Positions 46,112 through 58,395 of a stretch of DNA of 64,000 nt are shown here, piece after piece; positions within the stretch are counted from its first letter, which is position 1, and the number at the start of each line of letters is the position of its first letter. Origin of the DNA: Chalara sp. BL73 (lineage: Eukaryota > Ascomycota > Leotiomycetes > Helotiales); assembly GCA_918026815.1 (NCBI GenBank), contig CAKJVC010000182.1, forward strand, positions 496,001 through 560,000. The letters run 5' to 3'. The position numbers were made by a program, and so were the translations under genes. The notes beneath the pieces were generated by a model. The model ran no database searches. It was not told the origin of the DNA and saw only the letters and a program-made list of their open reading frames with translations.

Positions 46112-47235
46112 ATGCTGCTCCCTGGATGGACCCCTCTTGTACGACGCCTATGTGCCTTTGCCGCCGTTCTCATTCTCGTGTAAGTGCTTCCTGCTCTTGG
46201 TCAAGAACAAATCTAACGTCTACCAGGCTGATCACAACCTACCACTACTATCCCATATCCACTCACCCCATTCAACGCATCACCTCCAACACCGCCCACC
46301 TGGTACATGCGAACCTAAATACATCGAAACTCGCGCTGCTAATCGAGAACCGACCATCCCCGCAACTCACGCCGGTCCTCCTGCATTTCATTTCTGTGGT
46401 CCCGGCCTCCTGGCCCTTCCAACTGATGGGTTCTCCCGAATCACTTGAATCCGTAAAAACGTCTCGAGCAATCCAAGCCCACATCCAGTCCGGGAAGCTA
46501 AACCTGACGCTCATCCCCGCCAACACCACCACCTCGTCGCAAGAAGAAATCTCCGCCTTCCTCACCACCGAGTTCCTCTGGGGAACGCTGCTAGCCAAGA
46601 ACAGCATAGAGAACGTGCTGATCTTCCAGACAGACTCGATTCTCTGCGCGAACAGCCGGCGGAACCTGGATGACTGGCTGGAGTACGACTGGGTCGGCGC
46701 GCCGTGGGAACCGAGCTCAGCATGGGGGGGCAACGGCGGCCTGTCCCTGCGGCGCGTCAGCCGGGTGCTCGCGGCCATCCGCGCGAACCCTCCGCGGGGG
46801 GCGGGCGACATACCAGAAGACGTGTGGCTCACCGAACGCATGGCCAAGATGCCCGGTGCCAAGATGGCGAACGGGACCGTCTCGCTAAAGTTCAGCGGGG
46901 AGCTGCATTCCGGGTCGAGAGAGAAGATCGGGGGGGAGGCGGATGCGGGGATCGTGAAAGGGGGCGGGCTCGTGAAGGGCATCGACGACTGGCGCGAAGG
47001 CGGGTACGAGCCGATGGGTTACCACATGGGAGGCAGCGGGAAGTATATGCATCCGGGCGTGTGGGGCAATCCGGAGGCCCGGCGGCATATTTGGCAGTAT
47101 TGCCCGGAGGTGAAGATGATTTTAAAGATGGATGCCGAGCGGTATATTCCTGGCGGGTGTGGTACTGCGTGGAAGAGAGATGCGGAGGTCGAGGATGAGG
47201 ATGTGAGATTATTGGATCGGCTGAGCGCTTGGTAG
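46112..47235 (+). CDS. DUF5672 protein, type II membrane-anchored glycosyltransferase-like
   Basis: Exon 1 (46112-46179) and exon 2 (46227-47235) give about 358 aa. The start ATG leads into a signal anchor (RRLCAFAAVLILV then VLITTYHYY), spanning the 47-nt intron. The lumenal part shows DUF5672 blocks: LALLIENRP, then ENVLIFQTDSILCANS, YDWVGAPWEPS, GGNGGLSLRRVSRVLAAI, and PEDVWLTERM. These resemble fold elements of a GT-A-like enzyme with the acidic FQTDS motif in place of a DxD. The likely location is the Golgi. The donor sugar is unknown. The 3' half has notably higher GC (CG-rich third positions) than its neighbours. Confidence 0.87.
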
Positions 47236-47844
47236 GACCTTAGACCTGGGGAAACTGTATACAAATATATATATCGGACTGGGGTATCAGGAGATGGCGT
47301 TCTGGTCATGGAAGACCTACGGACTTGAGGTATAGAAAATCTAGTTTCTAATTTATGAAGGCATTTGGTGCTTTGGATTGTTGAGTGTCTGGCGTCTCAT
47401 AAAATATATCAGCATTGCCGATGTGTAAGATAAAATTTATCTGCATTCTGTGTAGGTTTTTTTATGGCTACATAAAACTCGAAATCTGCTTCGAAATCCT
47501 ACTTTTCAATGTGTACAATGTTTTGGGACATTTGACCATTGGATGACAGACAAAATTTGTAGTAAATTTATTGAGATTCTAATCAATAAGCAATTACATG
47601 AACTCTCATATTCATAGCAATAGCGTGGGATTAAATGTATATCATATTCTAGAACATTTGTAAGAGGTCATTTCTGTACGAGCTTCTCAATGCCTCAGAG
47701 CAAGAAGAAGCTAGTAGATTGTTCCAAATATTCTAGAACTGATATTTCACATGAAGAACCGTAAGGAGAGAAGAACGCATTTTCATTATGTAAGCCTGTT
47801 TTCGATGCAGCGCTACACTCATATACATGAAGGGATGACATATT
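47236..47844. other. intergenic; no gene seen
   Basis: AT-rich spacer of about 600 bp between convergent gene ends. Only poly-T/A patches are present. Confidence 0.55.
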
Positions 47845-50158
47845 CTACAAGGTAGGCTTCCAGGAGTGATAAGGAGCGCTATTCATATGACCCCAGAAAC
47901 TGTCCTCCGCAAACTCTCCTCCAAACTGATAGGTGTAGAAGTTCTGCCAGTTGTCATAGTCCACCATCTGTGGGTCGTGGATGGCAGCTGGATGCGCGAT
48001 AGTGGTGAGGTTTCCAGAGATGAGATCGTGCAAGGGCTGTAAAGGGGCAATGTTTGAAATTTCGCTATAGTAGGTGTTGGCATTTGGTAAGATGTCCATG
48101 CCGCCCATGCCACTGCTGTCCCAGCTGGATGAGATAGGTGTGCTACCGCTTATGGAGTCGGTCATGTTGGAAATAGTGGGTTGCGTGTACTGTGTTCCGT
48201 TCGTAGACGAGGCTGAGGACATGGAACTTTGACCGACGTTTTGGTAATAGTTGTTAGATGGAGGAGTGGGATTCTGGATGGAGAGCGGGAAGTGAGCGCT
48301 CAATGGCGATCCAGCATCGGCAGATCGACGGCGTTTGTTAGCGGTAGCTAGAACAATTTTCAGACGGACATAGATGGCATTTATGACATCCAAGGCCGAA
48401 TCAGCCATGGTGTTGTAACCACTCATTGTTCTGAATCGCTCCATACCCCATTCAAAATGCTGTAATGCATCTTCCAATTTATCCCTATTGTCGTTAGGGT
48501 GCAGAATATAAATAGCTGCGACAAGTACAATGGCATCGAAAGTAGTTATAACGAGAGTGAACATCTTGTAGTCTTTGATCTTGATTAGCTCGAAGATGTT
48601 CCGCTGTGCGCGTAGGACAGAAAGAGCGCCTTCCAGAGCGTTTGTGCGATTTGCGGGGTTTGTAGAGATATATGGGCGATATAAAGCCATGACTGTGAAG
48701 GCGCTGTTACCAACAAAGGTCTGTCGGGCCCGGGGTAGCCAATAGCATTCAGGATTTGCATCAAATTCATAGTCATAACCCTCTGCTCGGAACCAAGGAG
48801 GGCAAGATAATGCGATTTCCTTGATGTGGTCATGGATCTTCTTGACTGTAGCAAGGTCATTCTGGTGAGGGTCCTCTCTATCCAGTTTCGCAATCTCCCA
48901 AAGTGGACTGGAAACCTTAAGGGAGTAAATCAACATCGTCAGCGGGGTAGGAGGGTCAGAATGAAGTCGCTCAATGGGAGCATCCACTCTTCTGTTCTTG
49001 GGAATAGGTGTGTCTTTAGGAAGCTCTGGCGGGCCACCCATGATATCAACGGTCGGGGGTCGCCCTAAAACGATAGCCATGTGAATATCCCACAAGCAGA
49101 GGATTGCCCACATTCTCAATCGCAATTGTTCCTCCCACAAACGTTCCATATTGTCGCCACTATTTTCTCGTAGAGTCAAGATCTTCGCACGAGGCTTGTG
49201 CAAACCCATCTCTTGCGCATTGCGAATCGTCGCAGACAGAGAGTGCCAAGCTTCAGGAACCATACCGCAGTTTTTCAGGTAGGCGGTCCTTAAGAACCCA
49301 GCCTGGACCTTGATGAGGGTTGTTGCTCGAACTCCCAAAAGTGAAAGAATAGAGAGTCCAGATTCACTATACTCGCTAGCAACATCGCTGAAGGTCATAC
49401 CCGCGGCATACTTGAGATGTTCAAGATCGGTATGATAATAGGGGGGGAGAAACTGCAATCCCAAAGCTAAAACTTGGAACAGCAGTGCAGGGAAGAATTG
49501 TAGATCGACAGGTAGTTCTTGGGGGCCCTTGACCATGGTTGTGTGTGGTATCGTCTGCCACTCGCTGTATAAATCTTTGAAAAGACCTTCATCCAGAGGG
49601 TAATAGTGGTAGTTAACCTCTTTAAAGTATGTGTCAACAAGCTTCTCAATATAGACCTTTGGAGGGAGCAGCCGAATCGAGTCCTTCCACTTCGCCACTA
49701 AGTTAGAGTTTTCCAACACCGAATTCGATTGAATAATCATTGGTCCTCCCCCAGTACTGCTCTCGATGCGGTTGAGTATTCCCAGTGTAGTGTTTGTGCC
49801 CATTCCAGTATATCCAAAGCCGCTAACCTGCGATGCAGGATCGGACTGTCTGAAAACGCCAAACGAGCTTCCATTCTCTGAAGATGATGACGATGAGGGA
49901 CGAGGACGACGAACGTGATATTCGCAACTGACGCTGCGACGCAGGCAGTTTGCGCAGGATGGTCGGAGTTGGTCGCACTGTGAATGTTAGTTCCAACCCT
50001 AGCTGCGTCTGCAAGGCGCATAGCCTCACCTTTTGTTTACGCCGATGGCAGTCTTTGCACGATAGGATATGACGATTGCGTTTTCGGATAACCCTAGCCA
50101 GGGTAGGTGCTTGACCGCCTGACTGCTGTTCCTGCGACGAGGCTGCGGCTGTAGCCAT
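47845..50158 (-). CDS. Zn2Cys6 transcription factor
   Basis: Two exons (50158-50030 and 49977-47845), split by a 52-nt intron inside the DNA-binding domain, encode about 753 aa. The cluster is CX2CX6CX6CX2CX6C at residues 34, 37, 44, 51, 54 and 61, preceded by a basic run (RVIRKRNRH). A Ser-rich linker follows. The middle-homology region begins near 'VDTYFKEVNYHYYPLDEGL' and continues with the typical EQLRLRMWAILCLWDIHMAI helix. The C-terminus is Ser/Asn-rich and includes acidic-aromatic stretches. The intron cutting between the third Cys and its preceding Lys is a common position in this family. It acts in the nucleus; the target pathway is not visible here. Confidence 0.92.
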
Positions 50159-51578
50159 GGTAAGCAATGTATGGTGGTGTTGGAGTGTTGATCATGAAGC
50201 CCAAAGCCTCAGCCGTTGCTTTAGCTTTGGTGGGGTAGTGCTAGTGTCGCACTAGGCTAAGCTTAGGCGGGCAGAACTTCTGTTTTTCGGGATCGGCTAT
50301 CTTATCTGGTACTAACCGAAAGGACTCCCGTTCGGTTAAGCAAGGGTATCTGAAGCAGATTTGGCTTTATATTGTGGTAAGGAGTACATTAAAGTCTTTA
50401 AATATGAGCCGCTAATTTATTATTATAAAGCAATTTAAATGGCGCCTGTGTAATGGTTCTGATAGATCCACATGTTCAATGTCCCAGAAGAGCTTGACAG
50501 TTTATCAATAGTTCGTAAATGTGTAGATAATTTACTAGAAGATAACATCTGCATGCAAGAAACATATAATCTTACCAAAACTTGTTTCAATCTTTTAAAG
50601 CTCCATTGCCTTTGAGCCATTTACCTTAACATCCAGTATATTACTTCTTTCAGGCTTGAGGTGTTGCCCATTCTACGTAGTCATGTTGTGGACTGGTTGA
50701 TCCACATAAATTACGCTCAGGAATAATGTTGTACCATTCACTTTGATAGATGAGAGTATGAGTTTGCTTCCCAACAAGACAAGGGCTAGAAATTTATGAC
50801 TATTGGGTATCTGCAATACAGAGACGAGGCACAAAAAAGCCTAACATCTTGCAATAAATGAACTTATATAACAAGCAAATGCACATTCTAATTAGATAAA
50901 TATGAGAAATGCAAAGGCACAACATTTAAATGCACATGACGATGAGCAAACCATCTGTCAACTAGAGGCAATGGACAAGCAAAGTTGCAAAACAATTGAA
51001 AAGCCAAGAAACAAATACACAATGACCACATAACACAGTAGGCACTCCACCTAGCTTCGATGCTATGGCAGTAAGCATTAGCAACATATCAATATGCTTG
51101 ATATATCGAGATTCACTGATGGGTTTTTGCAATGCAGTTTCGGCTTTTGTGTCTGATTCTTCGAGCAAGGGGCTTTCATAGATAAAAAAAAAAATCAGGT
51201 TGATTCCATTTCTAGAAATGATATGCTGTCGTAACCTCGGATTGCGGAGCCTTCAAAGCATACAGACTGGCCAGCCTCGGTGCGTTCTAGCGACGTAAGT
51301 TCAAGCAAGCGGGGGGTATTGAACTCTAATCTGACCTGGCCAAAGATTGAAAGTCAACCGGAGGGCGCCCTTGCAATGAAGACCTCGTGTGATATGAGAA
51401 TTCATTGTGATAGTGCGAGCGCATTGTCAATCTCAAACGGTACATAAAACCCCAGTGAATGAAGGTGTTCAAAGAGAAATTGCATGCTCTGATGCAGCAA
51501 CGCCAACGCCAAAACTCCGGAACTCCAAATACTGCCTTTCCAGCCCGCTGTTCCACAATTCTACCCGTTCGGTATCTC
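50159..51578. other. AT-rich intergenic; no gene seen
   Basis: No frame over 70 codons is convincing. An A run lies near 51184-51193. Promoter sequence of the Zn2Cys6 gene is expected at the left side. Confidence 0.5.
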
Positions 51579-52019
51579 TCAACCATCCTCGTCATCCTCG
51601 CCATACTTCTCCTTCTCGGGCTCCTTATCGTCGCAAAATGTATTCCAATCAGTAGGGACGATGGCATCACGCCATCTTGCCTTCTGGATTGCGGTCTCGA
51701 TGCAGTGCTTTCCGTTCTGATGCTCTCCTGGTCCGGTTTTCTCTCGCACCGACCCTGTGATACTCCATAGCCCAACCGCCCCGGTGTAGAAGAGGGATGG
51801 CTTGTCGCCGGTCCTCGGATTGTGACATGAATCGACACCTTCTTTGACCCTGAGCCCTTGACGACCAACCAAGGTACCTCTTCCTCTGACAGTGAAGCCG
51901 TAACGTCCATTGGCAAATACGGCATCGCACGTAGGAGGGTAATCTGAGCGTTTGGTTGTTGGCGTTGCGGCGGCGAAGGAGAGAACTGGTTGTATGAGGA
52001 TGGCTTTAGAGAGATGCAT
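51579..52019 (-). CDS. small secreted protein, candidate effector-like
   Basis: The 146-aa frame starts at the ATG before HLSKAILIQPVLSFAAA, which gives a likely signal peptide cleaved near the Ala-rich end, followed by a KR site (TTKRSDYP) that could be a Kex2 processing point. The mature part has four cysteines (TCDAVF, DSCHNP, KHCIET, TFCDDK), enough for two disulfides, and a very acidic tail ending EKEKYGEDDEDG. I do not recognise a family. Size, secretion signal and even Cys count fit a fungal secreted effector-like protein, but this is inference. Confidence 0.6.
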   Translation of the reverse strand: MHLSKAILIQPVLSFAAATPTTKRSDYPPTCDAVFANGRYGFTVRGRGTLVGRQGLRVKEGVDSCHNPRTGDKPSLFYTGAVGLWSITGSVREKTGPGEHQNGKHCIETAIQKARWRDAIVPTDWNTFCDDKEPEKEKYGEDDEDG

Positions 52020-53059
52020 GGTCAAGTTGATGGCCGATTCTGATGCGGTGCAATATGCATGGTGAGAAGCAGGATCTGTATAATAAATAGGGTTTGATGA
52101 ATAGATTTCGGGGCAGATATTCGATGCGATTGCGTTCAGGTGGTGGTATCGAAGGTTCAGCGATGCAAAAATGGCTTCTCATATCCTTGCTCGCGGAGGG
52201 AAGAACCACATATTTCATGTGCATGAAACTTCTGGTAGTGATTAATGACTCCTCTAGCATTTGGATATTCTAATTTCAGAATCTTGAGGTCCTATGGGAG
52301 TCTGACCACCCAAGGTCGTAAAGGACATATAGAGCTAGTAAGTTGGCGTGCAGCGGCACCTACGATCCCTGAACCAGATCACTGGGTCCACAAGGCTGTC
52401 ATGCACCTTCGGGGGCAAAGGGTGGCGATGCTGAATATCCTTTCGTTGAACCAATATTTTAGATCCATTGAAGAGAACAAGCAGCATGGGTCTCTCAACT
52501 TGTCTGATGCAGTGGACTACTGCCACAAACATGACGCATCATCAGGATTATTGGGGGTTATCTGATCCAGCTCTGGTTCAGCCTCCTAGCCTAGGACTGA
52601 GAATCCTTCTTGGCTCCCAGCTTGATGTCGATAGATTAATTCATCAACATTCTTAAGGATTATTGAATACAAGGACTTTTTTGCATGGCGCTGCAAGGCA
52701 CGTGGAGTAACACAGAAGAGAGGCCCATCATTTAGGAGGATACACTATAGTAATATGAAGGATAGATATTTGATCCAAAGTGAGTATATTCTAATACTCG
52801 GAGTAAACACGCTATTGGATCTATTAGCCATGAGACTTAGTGGAGACTTCGGAGGCCCGCATAGAATCACGTAGGTGCTTTGTGGTTCATTGATTCCAAG
52901 GTTAGCCGACGCCACTTTTTTGGATTGACACTGCGTAGGAGGCACCCATATCCACTCACTTTGAGCCGAAATGGTTCTAAGCTCACACAGAAAGAATACA
53001 AATTCTACACCCCCAATAGCTACAGGCGCTCTTCTCTATTGTGCTCTGCCATTGAGGAC
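52020..53059. other. intergenic; no convincing gene
   Basis: Frames near 52245-52565 and 52880-53215 on the plus strand lie mostly antisense or outside any recognised gene and have no motif. Nothing else is seen. Confidence 0.4.
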
Positions 53060-54387
53060 TCAGGTCGAGCTAAGATGCTCGTTCAACCACTTGACAAACA
53101 CGCTCTTGGATTCGCAAGGCGCGTTTACCTGGAGAAAGTGGTTCATAACCATTTGAACATGAAATTCGCCTGCGAACTTGGTAGCTGTGGTCCGCGCATG
53201 ACGAGACTACAATGAGAGGTTAGTCTGGATCACAAATTAGGAAAGTATGGGAACCGTGCTTGACTTACTTTGATCTTTTCGGTAAGTGTAGACACGTCAT
53301 CACGGATTAATTCATTTTCTCCAAACATGATAAGCAGGTGATCTACAGGTAAATCACTCCACCAATCGTCTGGGGCCGTCAGAGGAGAATTCCATGCATC
53401 TGGGATGGCAGCGCCCATGAAATTCTGAGCCCAATATGCCAGAGCAGGCGCGTGTAAAATGTCTTTGTTTATGTTGGATTGCATCGATTCGGAATTTACG
53501 GATGCGCTCATTTCCAACCATGGCGAGATGATGACGGCACCGGAAATGTGGCCATCCAGATCCAGCTGTGGCACACGAGGATTCGCATGACGAATATGCA
53601 GGAGCAGACTTATGAGAAGATGAGCACCAGCAGAATCTCCGATCAGAGTGATCCTTGATGGTGATATCTTCTGAATAAGGAGCAAGTTGTCAAGTAGAGT
53701 GACAGCTTGCTGCAACTGCCGGGGGTAGTGGTTGGCATCCTCACAAGCGAGATCTGGAGAATGGTCAACTCCTCTACCATGCGAGAAACAAGAAGATCAA
53801 CACTTACCATACTGCAGGACAACAACAGCCACATTCTTTCTGTCTATTTGAGGATTTTTGGCAAAGCCAAATGCAAGTGATAGATGTGAGCTTAGGATTG
53901 GAGCCATATAACCACCACCATGGAAGGAAATGATAATTTTTGATGCCTCACGTTGGCCAAGCCAGAGAGCAACCGAACCATCTGAGAGCTGAATCGTGGA
54001 TTGTTGGAGCTTGTGCTTCTTTGCAAATTGTTTGCATGTCTTGCTTGTAGATGGAAGCAAATTCTGGATACCAATCGCGTTTAGGCCGCTCTGGTAGTCG
54101 CGCATGCCCTTATAGGCGAGATATGGATAATATCCAAATCCATTTCTGCGCTTGCTCGAGAGTGCTTTTACGGCTTCAATGACAAGACCACAGGCTGCGG
54201 GGATGCGGTTAGTATTGCTTCAGAGGATCAAAAGAAGGAAGCCAAAAATAAATACATAAAGCCCGCGCCAAAATTGATAGTAGCACATACTGATACCGGT
54301 AGCCTTGAGCAGAAGAAGCACCCATGCCCACACGGTGAGCGAATGAGCGTGCTCTCTTGCCTGAGTAGAAATAACCTCCTTTGTCAT
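53060..54387 (-). CDS. alpha/beta hydrolase of the HSL/steryl-acetyl-hydrolase type
   Basis: Four exons (54387-54291, 54194-53808, 53753-53269, 53206-53060) join in phase to about 371 aa. The N-terminus has a membrane anchor (LTVWAWVLLLLKATG). The oxyanion loop HGGGY lies at residues 124-128 and the nucleophile motif GDSAGA is near Ser202. A catalytic His is probable in GEFHVQMVM (His339) in the last exon. The family hydrolyses small acyl esters, for example sterol acetates or formyl/acetyl compounds. Three introns carry clean GT-AG ends and TACTAAC-like or CTAAC branch sites. The last exon would be lost if the GTAAGT donor inside it were not used. Confidence 0.88.
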
Positions 54388-55433
54388 TGATATCAAAGTA
54401 CGATGTTTGTTTGTTTTTGCAAAGTATCATGGCCTAGATATGCGGCAACTTTACTATCGTACTATACCCACCAGTTAGAGATTGCGTTTGGCTGTCGACC
54501 CGCACAGAATGAGGTAAGCCCCCTGAATCTTGGTAAATGCCCGTAAAAATGGTGCACAGAGCTTCCGAAGCTGAGCCAAATCCCCGTAGCCGTGGGCTGT
54601 CTAACATAATAATGTCCCATATTTAAGTAAAGCCTCTCCAGCGTCAATGATTGGCCAGCCCGTGCAGAACGGAATCATTTCGAATGCCGGACTAGAACTT
54701 GAGATGCTCAAATTTGACTTTGCAATACCGGCTTACAGCGGAGTTGGCGGTCGGAAATTTTACCAGTCTGCAGGGTATCGTGGTCTCTAAATTTTACGAT
54801 CAAATTGGGCATCACACATGCTCCCAAGTTCTTAAAGTCCCGAATTTGGCAATTTCTGTTGATGTTTTAGCACCGCGATCCGGATTCGAATTCGAATTCG
54901 TTTTCGGCAGCTGTAAACCGGCTTCTGGGTTTATTATTTTTAAATGACCGTCCTGGCGGAACAGCGCCCGGATGCAGGTAGGGGGCCAAGCAGCCAATAA
55001 AAGAGTTTTATCCTGATCATCCTTGAAAGCAACAATATCATCATCAAATAAACCCCCATTCTCCAACAGTATGGCAAGCTTACGATTGAGACGTGTATGA
55101 AATTACAACAAAGCGCTAAAATGAGAGGTTTACGTGACAAATGTGGGTTAATCCAACAATTCGTTTCCCGGCCTGGAGTTGAGTCAAAATGGCATCTTAC
55201 TGGCTTTGCAAGTTACGGCTCAGCTGTCATCATTTAGTACGATTGCGAGAAACAATTTGAATCAACTAGAACGGTCTTGGACCATCTCATGGGTCTGACT
55301 GCTCTCGGCTACGTATGGACAGGAATCGTCTCTTCTCAGATAAGCAACAATAAGGAGCTGTCTCTGTTCGATAAACTGTCCTTCGTGCTACTTTCTTTTT
55401 GTTCTATCTCTTTCAATTCGCTTATTCTTCACA
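54388..55433. other. divergent intergenic region; no gene seen
   Basis: About 1 kb lies between the hydrolase and acyltransferase starts. Frames at 54699-55140 are short and overlap each other on both strands without motif. Confidence 0.45.
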
Positions 55434-57060
55434 ATGGATGTGATTCCAGTACCTTTGACAGACCAACAGACTCCGGTCAACAATATTCGTACACGGACCT
55501 TTTTTGTTCTCGATGATCAGCTCGACGAAGCTATCCTCAAAAATGCCTTAGCTAGTTTGATCCGGGATCACTGGCGGAAGCTCGGTGCCAGACTAGCAAC
55601 TGGCAAGAACGGCCTCTTGGAGTATCATGTCCCTCATATTTTCGGAGAGAATTACCTCTTATTCGACTGGACCTCTAAGGCGTATAATCATTCTATTGAC
55701 AATGTCACCGATTTACCACGTGCTACACATCCAGAAGCTGGCATAACGTTCCACCCGCATCTTACCGCAGTCGAGAGCTGGTTCAGGCCTGCACACTGGC
55801 CGTACGAGCGGAAAGATGAGCCCGCGGATGCACCGCTCCTCTATGTCCAGTTCTCCTCTTTCACAGATGCAACGGTGCTTGCAATCAGTGCGCCGCATGC
55901 GCTTGCTGATCAGTTTGGGCTTGGCAATATTCTAAAGGCATGGCTTGGTATAGTTAGAGGTGTAGCTCCCCCATCAATGATCGGCTACGACGATGATATC
56001 GTTTTCAACAATGGAAAGCTATACAATGAGTATTCGAAGAAGGAGAGAAAGAAGAAGGGACGAACGAGGGTGAGACGGTGGGGAGAGTATCCCTTTGTCA
56101 TTTTGGGTTTCCTCCCGGAGATCATCTTGGAGAAACAGGAGGTCACACATACCGTATTTCTGCCTCATTCGCTCTTACAGGCGTTGCGAGCACGTGTTGT
56201 GAAGGACCTGGCCGATGAGAAGGGCGGAGATCCAGGGATAAGCGTGGGCGATATCATCACTGGTATCATGATGAAATTCGCACGTATGCACGTCAAGAAA
56301 TCTAAAAGGCTTACACTCTCCCAAACAGTCAATCTCCGAGGCCGTATCCCGCAGCTCGAGAATCGCGACGCCTTCATTCACAATTCCCTTCATTATGCCA
56401 CATCACGTTTTGTAATGACATCCTCGACACCAATGGGCGAGATCGCCCTCCGTAATCGGCAAGCCATTATTCGGGCCACAGTTCCCAAAGAAATGGAGAT
56501 TGGGCTGGAGACCAGTAGGGAGATGGTGAGGAGGAAACAGCCCATTCACATATGCGAGGTGTTCGAATGGAGCTACAATATCTCGAATTGGAGCGCGGCG
56601 TGGAAGGGACTTGATTTCGGGGAGGCTGTGAAGGGAGAGAACAAAGGAAGGAACCCAAAGTTAAAGCTGCTACTTGGCGAGGGCAAGACTTTGAATGGTC
56701 CGGATCGATGTAAGTTGTGCCTTCATATCGCCATCGTTTCTAAGCACTAAACCTCTTCCAATGATTTTCTCAATCACATCACATGATGACCAGCCTTTGG
56801 GGTGGGTTAGCTTGCGTATTGAGGAATAAAGACATAGTCCCAATGTATTGGGGGCTCTTTTATATTAACAACCGGCTCGTTTACCATTTTTACTGCACAA
56901 TCTTCTCTCGTCATCATACCGCTAACCTTTTGCTTTAGTCAACGCCATGGTCCTGTGCAAGGCAGAAGAGGGGTACTGGTGTCGCTTCAGTGCCGCCGAA
57001 AACACAATGACGCTGCTGGAGGAGTATGTGAAAGCAGATCCTATGCTAGAGAGACTTTGA
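55434..57060 (+). CDS. BAHD-like acyltransferase (HXXXD)
   Basis: Exon 1 (55434-56709) and exon 2 (56939-57060), joined across a 229-nt intron, give about 465 aa. The catalytic HxxxD motif is HALAD (His155, Asp159), followed by QFG rather than the usual G. A DFG-type structural motif near the C-terminus appears as LDFGEAV. The last exon completes the fold (FNAMVLCKAEEGYW). Such enzymes move an acyl group from CoA to an alcohol or amine and are common in fungal specialised metabolism and toxin self-protection. No cluster partners are clear. The hydrolase upstream on the other strand could act on acylated products; this is only a neighbourhood guess. Confidence 0.83.
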
Positions 57061-58395
57061 GTGCACGCCACCTGCCTACCAATCCTTCAATACTCCCCAC
57101 AGCCTAGGAAAGAAAGCATCTCGATATCCTCGAAGCTGTCCCACTAGCAGTCGTAGCTACAACGCGTTTACACGCGTCCCATAGTACGGACGTAGTTTTC
57201 TTTTGTTAGCGAGAACACATATTACTATACAACATATTCAGACGCTTCGTGGCGCTGCAAAAGAGAAGACATATACATAGATTACTTTTCCTTATTTTAG
57301 ATCAAGGAAGAGTGTAACAGATATAATTTAAAAACGGTCTTTGCATAATGTTGGCGGCTAAGCTGTCTACGTGAATGGTAACTTCTTGATGGAGACAACC
57401 CCGGTCGTCTCGCCCTACACACCAGCTATCGAATGAACCTCTCAGTTCAAATCTACTTTGCCTCACCTATGTCTTTCGTCGTCCAAAATCCTCAACGCCC
57501 GGTGGAAGTTTACATCCCCTTTCCGAACTTGAGCATCAACTCTAACAGCAACAACTTGCTTTGACACTTTTAAAGCTCGAGGCTTAAGATTAGTCAAGCA
57601 TCAACTCGTAATCAAGATTTCCATAATTGTTAAGATGCGAGTAGGGGTTTTAAGACGATATATTTTGCGCTCTCACTAATTGTTGTGCCTGAGAGATTGG
57701 TGGTTATGGCCAAGCAATTCCTGCAGCCAGGATTGCGCAGTGATTGCAAGATCCCCACTGGCTTGGCTTTTTCAGGGTCTTGAAGCTGGATCAGGATAGG
57801 ATTGTACATCATGCAACGGAAACAAGGCACGGCAACAACAGGAGTCAAAAAGCAATTGACAATAATAAATGTCTTACTTATTAGGAGCGCCTGGTGGTGC
57901 TTCCAAGAAAGAAACTTGCATATTTGTATATAATTATCTTAGATTTATAAATTTAGTTTCACAACATCATTGCCTGCCCCTCTCATTCCACGCCAAATCA
58001 AAAAAAGAAAGGGTCCTGGTTTGACAATGTGGAAGGATGACGTAGGAGGCTCCATCGCTTCCCACTGGAAGATCTACCTCCGAGATCAACCAACCAGACC
58101 ACCACCCACCAAGCATCATTATTCTAAGTCTTTCATTCACTCGTCGCGCTCGCGCTGCCTGACCAGCCACACAAAAGGGCTCTGCGCTACTAAGCACACG
58201 TCAAGAGAACGGGCCCCCATAGAGCGGAGAATTCCCCGAATTGATACGGCGAGCTCTGGGATAGACAGGCACCAATGCTAGACATCTCGCATCTTCCTTC
58301 CGCTGCAGACCACGACCTCTCATACTTGCGACATCAATACACTTCCCCGGGCGGCCTGCAAATCTGGCTACCTCCAATCCGTCCAGGAGGGAGGG
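57061..58395. other. intergenic; no convincing gene
   Basis: A minus frame at 57630-57848 encodes a protein-like piece (MMYNPILIQLQDPEKAKP), but no gene can be assembled around it. The right part is the promoter region of the histidine kinase gene. Confidence 0.45.
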
